Shown here one piece after another: positions 58,833-64,000 of a stretch of 64,000 bases of DNA. The position numbers and the translations under genes are program-made. The stretch covers positions 744,001-808,000 of the forward strand of contig CP119316.1 in NCBI GenBank assembly GCA_029202985.1. Direction: 5' to 3'. The DNA is from Candidatus Andeanibacterium colombiense. Its GTDB lineage: Bacteria; Pseudomonadota; Alphaproteobacteria; Sphingomonadales; Sphingomonadaceae. Numbering within the stretch: the stretch's first letter is position 1; each line of letters opens with the position of its first letter. The notes under the pieces are model-generated. The model searched no databases. It was not told the DNA's origin and saw nothing but the letters and a program-made list of their open reading frames with translations.

Positions 58833-59887
58833 AGGCGCGCGACAATCGCGGCGCCGACTTCGGAAGTGCTGGAGCTGCCGCCCAGATCCGCGCCCTTGAT
58901 CCCGTCCGACAGCGTCTTCGCGACCGCCGCCTCGACCCGCGCGGCCTCGGCCTCAAGGCCGAAGGAATGGCGCAGCATCATCGCGAGGCTCAGCACCATC
59001 GCCATCGGGTTGGCCTTGCCCTGCCCCGCAATATCGGGCGCCGAGCCGTGGATCGGCTCGTACAGGCCCTTGGTGCCATATGCGGTCTGGGTCTCGCCGA
59101 GCGAGGCGCTGGCGAGCAGGCCGATCGAGCCCACGCACATGCTCGCCTGGTCCGAAAGAATGTCGCCGAACAAATTGCCGGTCACCACCACGTCGAACTG
59201 GCCGGGCGCCCGGACCATCTGCATCGCGGCGTTGTCGACATACATGTGGCTGAGTTCGACGTCCGGGTATTCCCGGGCCGTCTCGATCACCACATCACGC
59301 CACAGCTGGCTGGTTTCGAGGACATTGGCCTTGTCGACGCTGCACAGGCGCTTGCCGCGGCCCTGCGCGGCGCGGAAGCCGACATGGGCGATGCGGCGGA
59401 CCTCGTCCTCCGCATAGGACATGAAATCGAAGCCCTGCCGGCGGCCGTCTTCCAGCGTGCGGATGCCCTTCTCGCCGAAATAGACGTCGCCGTTGAGTTC
59501 GCGCACGATCAGCACGTCGATCTCGCGAGCGATCTCGGGGCGCAAGCCGCTGAGATCTTCAAGCCCGGGGAACATCGTCGCGGGGCGCAGATTGGCGAAC
59601 AGGGTCAGCGCCTGGCGCAGGCCGAGGATTGCCTGTTCGGGGCGCAGATGGCGTTCGAGAGCGTCGCAGGACGGATCGCCGACCGCGCCGAACAGAATTG
59701 CATCGGCGGCCTTCGCCATGTCGAGCGTTTCCGGTGGCAGCGGATGGCCGTGCCGCTTGTAACCGGCCCCGCCGACATCGCCGTGGGACAGCTCGACACC
59801 GGGCAATCGCAGCGCATCGAGCACCAGCAGCGCCTGCTCCATGATTTCCGGACCGATGCCGTCACCGGCCAGAACTGCGATCTTCAT
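58829..59887 (-). CDS. leuB: 3-isopropylmalate dehydrogenase
   Basis: This 352-aa NAD-dependent decarboxylating dehydrogenase of leucine synthesis has AVLAGDGIGPEIMEQALLVL, the substrate-binding Arg cluster region FANLRPATMFPGL, VDKANVLETSQLWRDVV (Lys), and EPIHGSAPDIAGQGKANPMA, plus the Asp pair near SDQASMCVGSIG. It overlaps recO and the glycosyltransferase gene by 4 nt each, so recO-leuB-glycosyltransferase is likely one operon. Confidence 0.95.
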   Translation of the reverse strand: MKIAVLAGDGIGPEIMEQALLVLDALRLPGVELSHGDVGGAGYKRHGHPLPPETLDMAKAADAILFGAVGDPSCDALERHLRPEQAILGLRQALTLFANLRPATMFPGLEDLSGLRPEIAREIDVLIVRELNGDVYFGEKGIRTLEDGRRQGFDFMSYAEDEVRRIAHVGFRAAQGRGKRLCSVDKANVLETSQLWRDVVIETAREYPDVELSHMYVDNAAMQMVRAPGQFDVVVTGNLFGDILSDQASMCVGSIGLLASASLGETQTAYGTKGLYEPIHGSAPDIAGQGKANPMAMVLSLAMMLRHSFGLEAEAARVEAAVAKTLSDGIKGADLGGSSSTSEVGAAIVARL

Positions 59888-60486
59888 GTCTGCATTCGCC
59901 CTAGTCTATCCCGCAGAATCGCGCGCGCTCCCATAACATCGCCGCGCCGGTCGGCAAGAAGGTAGCGTTCGAGCGGCACCGAAAGTGCATCGAACGCGGC
60001 CAATGCATCGCCGAGTTCGGGCCCTTTCGGTCGCCCGCCCCCACCGTAGCCGAGTTCACGCAGCACCAGCGCCTCATAGCTGACCATCGCCCCCGCCCAG
60101 CCGCGCGCGGACGGTGCGTGGCAGATCGCATCGAGCAGCGCCTTCAGCGCCTGGTACAAAGTTGGATAGGTCTGGCGTTCGGGCAGAGCGATCGAAGTGA
60201 GCGCACAGGCCCATTCGATCGCCGCCGCCGGCAGCGGCTCGCCCAGCCACGGTCCGCGGCTTTCGAGCAGTTCGAGCCGCGCGAAGGGCAACTGGCTGTC
60301 GGATTTGGACCGCAGCTCGGCCTCGACCAGATTGCCCGGGATGACCACCGGCCGCAGCTGCCGCCCCCGCCCCCCGGCGACATAGCCGGCGACAAGCCCA
60401 TAGTCCTCGGTCAGCAGCCGCGCGATCACCGCCGTCTCGCCATGCGGCCGGGCCGAACAGAGGATCGCTGGGGCGCGGAGGTTCAT
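59884..60486 (-). CDS. recO: DNA repair protein RecO
   Basis: This 200-aa mediator of RecFOR recombination starts with an OB-fold (APAILCSARPHGETAVIARL, LLTEDYGLVAGYVAGGRGRQ) and continues with the RecO helical part (YQALKALLDAICHAPSARGW, LRELGYGGGG). It lacks the zinc-finger Cys cluster seen in some RecO proteins. It is slightly short compared with E. coli RecO (242 aa) but complete in pattern for alphaproteobacteria. Confidence 0.88.
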   Translation of the reverse strand: MNLRAPAILCSARPHGETAVIARLLTEDYGLVAGYVAGGRGRQLRPVVIPGNLVEAELRSKSDSQLPFARLELLESRGPWLGEPLPAAAIEWACALTSIALPERQTYPTLYQALKALLDAICHAPSARGWAGAMVSYEALVLRELGYGGGGRPKGPELGDALAAFDALSVPLERYLLADRRGDVMGARAILRDRLGRMQT

Positions 60487-60768
60487 AGCGGCGATGTGGA
60501 GCAGGAACCGCGTCGCAACAAGCTAACCTTGTCATCCCGGGCTCGCCCACCTTGTCATCCCGGACTTGTTCCGGGATCCCCGCTTCCCGATTTCTCTCCA
60601 GAACCAGCACGGGCCATTGCGGCAAGCCCCGAAATCTTCGTGTCTTCGTGTGAGCCTTCCTTACCTCACACGAAGACACCAAGATGCCGCGTGAGTCGGT
60701 GAGCTCGCCTGGTTCTCCGCGGGGAAAGACAGCGGGACCCCGGAACAAGTCCGGGGTGACTGGGGGGG
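60487..60768. repeat. 282-nt gap with long-range inverted repeat
   Basis: GTCATCCCGGACTTGTTCCG (from about 60554) is the inverse of CGGAACAAGTCCGGGGTGAC (ending about 60760), with about 165 nt between. Between them are two CTTCGTGT-type elements (60643-60675) that also form a dyad. The outer repeat is of the CCCGG-GACTTGTTC class common in alphaproteobacteria. No gene is seen. Confidence 0.7.
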
Positions 60769-61281
60769 TTACAGCTGCTCCGGCATGCCAAGATGCGCCA
60801 GGTAATCCGGCTTGCCGAGCGAGACGCCATTGGCGCGAAGGATCGCGTAGGCGGTAGTCGCGTGGAAATAGAAGTTCGGCAGCGCGAAATCGCGCAGATA
60901 GTCGGCGCCGGTGAAGCGATAGCCCATGCCGTTGGGGAATTTAACCAGCACTTCGCGGGTCTCTGCGCCAGCATAGGCCGAAGCGTCGACGCTTTCGATG
61001 AAGGCGATAGTCTTGTCGATCCGCGCCTGCAGCTCGGCGAAACTGGTTTCGGTGTCTTCCATCGCGGGCGCTTCGGTGCCGGTCAGGCGGGCGACCGCGA
61101 ATTTCGACGAATCGGACACGAACTGGAACTGGCGCGGCAGCGGATGCATGTCTTCGGCGAGACGCGCTTCGAACAGCCCGGCTTCGCTCTTCTCGGCCCC
61201 CGCCTTGTCCAGCCAGTTGCGCATATTCCGCAGCGTCTTGATGAAGACCGGTGCCGACGCGTCGTAGATCGTGAAACTCAT
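60769..61281 (-). CDS. DUF1993 family protein
   Basis: This 170-aa protein has the DUF1993 pattern: MSFTIYDASAPVFIKTLRNM, ARLAEDMHPLPRQFQFVSD, TFxELQARIDKTIAFIESVD-like FAELQARIDKTIAFIESVDA and LRDFALPNFYFHATTAYAIL RANG at the end. The fold is a DinB-like helical bundle. The conserved His pair (MHPLP, FYFHATTAY) suggests a metal site. The biological role is unknown. Confidence 0.85.
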   Translation of the reverse strand: MSFTIYDASAPVFIKTLRNMRNWLDKAGAEKSEAGLFEARLAEDMHPLPRQFQFVSDSSKFAVARLTGTEAPAMEDTETSFAELQARIDKTIAFIESVDASAYAGAETREVLVKFPNGMGYRFTGADYLRDFALPNFYFHATTAYAILRANGVSLGKPDYLAHLGMPEQL

Positions 61282-61332
61282 GGAGACCCTCCTGTGTGGT
61301 GGAGGGCCTGTGCACCGGTTTGTTGGACGCTG

Positions 61333-61602
61333 CTAGGCCGAAACCGCCTCGCTGCAATCGCTGCACAATTCCTGCGCCGGGCGCTTGGATGCAGCCACCA
61401 GCGGGCTCTCTTTACGGCCCATGCTCCAGTTTTGCTGCATCCGCACCTTGGGGTTCGGCGCGCACCAGATTTCGCCGGTGCCGTCGATAGCGGTGACCCA
61501 GATGAGGTTATGCTCTTGCCCGTAGTCGATCATGCCGATGGCGTAGCCGTCGCCCTTGCCGAGGACGTGGAGCGGAAGCGGGGGATTGAGCTGAGTGAAC
61601 AT
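61333..61602 (-). CDS. unknown 89-aa protein
   Basis: This protein starts MFTQLNPPLPLHVLGKGDGY and has AIGMIDYGQEHNLIWVTAID, GTGEIWCAPNPKVRMQQNWS. The compact beta-rich sequence with Trp and Asn-Pro motifs resembles small proteins often annotated as hypothetical in proteobacteria. A C-terminal ELCSDCSEA holds two Cys. I do not know its function. Confidence 0.6.
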   Translation of the reverse strand: MFTQLNPPLPLHVLGKGDGYAIGMIDYGQEHNLIWVTAIDGTGEIWCAPNPKVRMQQNWSMGRKESPLVAASKRPAQELCSDCSEAVSA

Positions 61603-61670
61603 GGAACCACCTTTCGCCAGCCCAAACGGGCTGGACTGGCGCGCGGTTCCGGTGGTTTAACCTGGGTTAG

Positions 61671-61919
61671 CTACTTCTTGGCAGCGGCTTCGAGCGCGGC
61701 GAGGCGTTCCGCAAGCTTATCGTTTTCTTCCCGCGCCTTGGACGCCATTTCCTTCACTGCATCGAATTCCTCGCGAGTGATGAAGTCGAGCCCGCCGAAC
61801 GCGCCCTTGACCTTGTCGCGCGCGCTTTCACGGGCTTCGCGGGTCATGCCGGCGAAGGTGCCCGCGGCGCTGTTCACCAGCTTGACGAAATCGGAGACCA
61901 TCGGGTTGTCGCTTTGCAT
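61671..61919 (-). CDS. ubiK: UbiK-family ubiquinone biosynthesis accessory factor
   Basis: This 82-aa protein has the BMFP/UbiK pattern: an N-terminal FVKLVNSAAGTFAGMTREAR, then REEFDAVKEMASKAREENDK and LAERLAALEAAAKK, a C-terminal coiled coil that forms trimers. UbiK helps the aerobic ubiquinone hydroxylase complex at the membrane. It lies 11 nt before tspO on the minus strand downstream direction. The family call is good; the gene name follows the family. Confidence 0.82.
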   Translation of the reverse strand: MQSDNPMVSDFVKLVNSAAGTFAGMTREARESARDKVKGAFGGLDFITREEFDAVKEMASKAREENDKLAERLAALEAAAKK

Positions 61920-61930
61920 CGGTTATCTTC

Positions 61931-62485
61931 CTAAAGTTTGACCCGCTGCACCGCCCCCGAATAGCCGCTTCCGTCGGCGCCGGGATTGAGCTGCAGGATT
62001 TCCCAGTTCAGGTAGGTCGCAAAGCACAGCCACGCAAGGTAAGGCAGCAGCAACAGCCCCGCCTGCCACCGCACCCGCCAGAACAGCGCGACGCTCAGCA
62101 GCACCAGCACGTCCATCACCGCGATGATATAGAACGCACCCTCGATCCGGTGGAACGCGAAGAAGATCGGCGACCACGACAGATTGAGCGCCAGCTGGAG
62201 TACGAACACGATCAGCGCCGGGGTCCGTCCCCGCGCACCCCAGGCGGCGGCGACGGCCGCCGCGGCGAGGCCCATCAGGATATAAAGGATCGTCCACGCG
62301 ACTGGGAATGCCACCGGCGGCGGATAGAGCGGCGGCTTCACCAGGCTGGCGAACCACGGATTATCCGCGACCGAGCCCGAAATCTCGGCCGAGGCGAAGC
62401 CCAGCAGGAGAATTACGGACACGAAGAACAGCGCCCAACGAAGGAAACTGGCCCTGAGCTGGGCGCGCGAAGCGAGGACGGTCAT
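61931..62485 (-). CDS. tspO: TspO/MBR family membrane protein
   Basis: This 184-aa protein has five membrane segments with the family motifs WFASLVKPPLYPPPVAFPVA, WTILYILMGLAAA, LALNLSWSPIFFAFHRIEGA and LLPYLAWLCFATYLNWEILQ. TspO binds porphyrins and sterol-like ligands; in photosynthetic alphaproteobacteria it affects tetrapyrrole-dependent gene expression. It ends 11 nt before the ubiK-like gene, so they may be co-transcribed. Confidence 0.9.
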   Translation of the reverse strand: MTVLASRAQLRASFLRWALFFVSVILLLGFASAEISGSVADNPWFASLVKPPLYPPPVAFPVAWTILYILMGLAAAAVAAAWGARGRTPALIVFVLQLALNLSWSPIFFAFHRIEGAFYIIAVMDVLVLLSVALFWRVRWQAGLLLLPYLAWLCFATYLNWEILQLNPGADGSGYSGAVQRVKL

Positions 62486-62575
62486 GCACTCTCCGATTCG
62501 ATTGGCGGGATATTGGCGAGGCTTGTGCGGGTGGGCAATCGCGCGCGGTGCTTTTCCTGTCCCGCGATGGGTCAG

Positions 62576-63313
62576 CTACTGGCGCGAAGCCGAGATCAGG
62601 AACTCGACATTTCCCTCCGGTCCGGTGATCGGGCTTTCGACGATCCCCTGCACATCCCACCCAGCGCTTTCCAGCCAAGCCTGAACTTCGCCGCAGACCC
62701 GCTCGCGCAGCGCCGGATCGCGCACCACCCCACCCTTGCCAACCTCGCCCTTGCCGACCTCGAACTGGGGCTTGATCAGCGCGACCACGCGGCACTGCGG
62801 CGCAGCCAGGCGCAGTGGCACTTCGAGCACCTTGGCCAACGAGATGAAGCTCGCATCGCACACCACCCAGCCGCACGGCCGGTCGATCAGTTCGGGCGTC
62901 AGCAGCCGCGCGCTGGTCTGTTCGAGCACGGTCACGCGCGAATCCTGGCGCAATTTCCACGCGAGCTGGTTGGTCCCCGAATCGACCGCGAACACGTGGC
63001 TTGCGCCGTTGCTGAGCAGCACGTCGGTGAAGCCGCCGGTCGAGCTGCCGATATCCATCGCGGTCGCGCCGGCCGGGTCGAGCCCGAAATGCCCGATCGC
63101 ATGGGCGAGCTTGATCCCGCCGCGGCTGACCCACGGGTGATCGCGCCCGCGCACTTCTATTCCGGCATCCTCGGCCACCGTCTGGCCCGGCTTGGCGATC
63201 TTGGCCTCGCCCGCGAACACCAGCCCGGCCATCACCAGCGCCTGCGCGCGGGTGCGGCTCTCGGCGAGGCCGCGTTCCACCAGCAATTGGTCGATGCGTT
63301 GTTTTTTACCCAT
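62576..63313 (-). CDS. tlyA: TlyA-family rRNA 2'-O-methyltransferase / hemolysin
   Basis: This 245-aa protein has an S4 domain at the N terminus (QRIDQLLVERGLAESRTRAQ) and an FtsJ-like SAM-dependent methyltransferase domain: WVSRGGIKLAHAIGHFGLDP, MDIGSSTGGFTDVLLSNGAS, and the K-D-K-E type residues in VSRGGIKL, CDASFISL, LIKPQFEVG and the C-terminal GNVEFLI. It methylates 16S and 23S rRNA cytidines in other bacteria. The ATG at 63313 is chosen; a GTG lies two codons upstream. Confidence 0.9.
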   Translation of the reverse strand: MGKKQRIDQLLVERGLAESRTRAQALVMAGLVFAGEAKIAKPGQTVAEDAGIEVRGRDHPWVSRGGIKLAHAIGHFGLDPAGATAMDIGSSTGGFTDVLLSNGASHVFAVDSGTNQLAWKLRQDSRVTVLEQTSARLLTPELIDRPCGWVVCDASFISLAKVLEVPLRLAAPQCRVVALIKPQFEVGKGEVGKGGVVRDPALRERVCGEVQAWLESAGWDVQGIVESPITGPEGNVEFLISASRQ

Positions 63314-63370
63314 GAGCACCGCCGATAGAGTGTCGCGTCGGGTTGAGCCAGCGCGGGCTTTCGGCCAAGG

Positions 63371-63934
63371 ATGCGCATGATGAGGTTCCGCCTGCTCCCA
63401 GCCCTGCTGCTGACCGCCGCGCTTGGCGCCTGCGTGCCCAAGCCCGCAGTCGTTCCGCCCACCCCCCGGCCAGTGCCCGCGCCGACTCCGGCTCCGGCCC
63501 CCGCGCCGCGGCCGACTCCGGCACCGGTGCCGACCTGGTCAAGCTGGATGGACGCGCCGCGCACGCCGGGCGACTGGTTCTACAAGCGCATGGGCCAGGC
63601 GACCTATGCGGTCTATGGCAACAGCGACACCGACTTCGTGTTCGTGATGCGCTGCGATCTCACCGCAAGGACCATCGCGCTCGGCCGGGTCAGCGCGCAG
63701 ACGGCCGCCCGGCCGTTGCGCATCCGCACCGAGACCGCGGAACGCACCGTCACCGCCCTTCCGCGCCAGGGCTCGATCGAGACGCTGCTGGCTTTCGACC
63801 TCCAACCGCGCGACCCGCTGCTCGATGCGATGGCTCTCAGCAAGGGCCGCTTCGCGATCGAAGCCGCCGGCGAAACCCCGCTCTACCTCCCGAGCTGGCC
63901 AGAGGTCAGCCGGGTGATCGAGGATTGCCGCTAG
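63371..63934 (+). CDS. lipoprotein with Pro/Ala-rich linker
   Basis: This 187-aa protein has a lipoprotein signal (LLTAALGAC, Cys at about residue 21), followed by a Pro/Ala repeat linker (PVPAPTPAPAPAPRPTPAPV) and a compact domain with DWFYKRMGQATYAVYG, VFVMRCDLTARTIALGR and ETPLYLPSWPEVSRVIEDC. The linker may reach across the periplasm or peptidoglycan. The family is not known to me; similar lipoproteins are frequent in sphingomonads. It is divergent from tlyA. Confidence 0.8.
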   Translation: MRMMRFRLLPALLLTAALGACVPKPAVVPPTPRPVPAPTPAPAPAPRPTPAPVPTWSSWMDAPRTPGDWFYKRMGQATYAVYGNSDTDFVFVMRCDLTARTIALGRVSAQTAARPLRIRTETAERTVTALPRQGSIETLLAFDLQPRDPLLDAMALSKGRFAIEAAGETPLYLPSWPEVSRVIEDCR

Positions 63935-63935
63935 T

Positions 63936-64000
63936 TTAGGCATTAACGCTGGATAGCACGCCAGACAGGCTTCCGTCGCGAACCGCAACCATCTCGGCGA
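63936..64000 (-). CDS. possible C terminus of a gene extending beyond the window
   Basis: On the minus strand a frame is open from the window edge to TAA at 63936-63938. It reads AEMVAVRDGSLSGVLSSVNA, a natural-looking C terminus with GC-rich codons. The gene would be convergent with the lipoprotein gene, 1 nt away. Too little is visible for a family call. Confidence 0.3.
   Translation of the reverse strand, partial: AEMVAVRDGSLSGVLSSVNA

Overview
The window reads as a chromosomal segment of a GC-rich alphaproteobacterium, most likely of the order Sphingomonadales (Erythrobacter/Novosphingobium/Sphingomonas type). The evidence is the TCA cluster, the gene content of the ribosomal supercluster, a gene-transfer-agent style terminase, a TTG-started extended IF-1, and many short palindromic intergenic repeats. 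This is an inference from gene content and style; no rRNA or tRNA gene is present to test it.

Layout. 1-2.2 kb: end of a small conserved ORF and a membrane GGDEF-EAL protein. 2.6-11.3 kb: TCA cluster mdh, sucD, sucA, sucB, lpd (all +), without sucC and interrupted by GIY-YIG nuclease ORFs, an AT-richer membrane ORF and dyad repeats. 11.3-16.7 kb: two more GIY-YIG genes bracketed by a second repeat family, a membrane protein with an apparent frameshift, a VOC protein, a SEDS-like membrane protein, a TRIC channel and two paralogous Gly-rich secreted proteins. 16.9-43.7 kb (all -): the str-S10-spc-alpha supercluster from rpsL down to rplQ, broken in two unusual places. rlmJ (+) and an acyltransferase sit between rpmD and rplO. 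A 4.7-kb block (terminase large subunit, candidate small subunit, three-gene RES/Xre toxin-antitoxin operon, H1-like basic protein) sits between rpoA and rplQ.

44-46.1 kb is an AT-richer cassette upstream of rpsL: an unknown 223-aa protein, an Xre-ImmA/IrrE metallopeptidase and two tiny coupled ORFs. 46.3-54 kb: acid phosphatase, a second terminase-small-subunit-like protein, tiny membrane peptides, FKBP isomerase, EF-hand protein, LysR regulator, ApaG, an HWE-type sensor kinase, and a small protein behind a Fur-box-like palindrome. 54-64 kb: infA, metZ, a protein O-mannosyltransferase facing a polyprenyl-phosphate-mannose synthase/GtrA fusion, leuB, recO, DUF1993, ubiK-like, tspO, tlyA and a lipoprotein.

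Main result of the hunt: four GIY-YIG copies lie within 10 kb (three intact, one with a 1-nt deletion plus an in-frame stop). Each is bracketed by palindromic dyad repeats, and the repeat family matches the nuclease subtype: the related pair A/B sits with the CCCCGCGAAGG-type family, the near-identical pair C/D with the CATTGCGAG...CAATCCAGAG family. This resembles the REP/RAYT arrangement of enterobacteria with a GIY-YIG nuclease in place of the Y1 transposase. Other strong leads are the RES/Xre operon whose three genes are joined by 4-nt overlaps, the split alpha and spc operons, and the ImmA/IrrE cassette.
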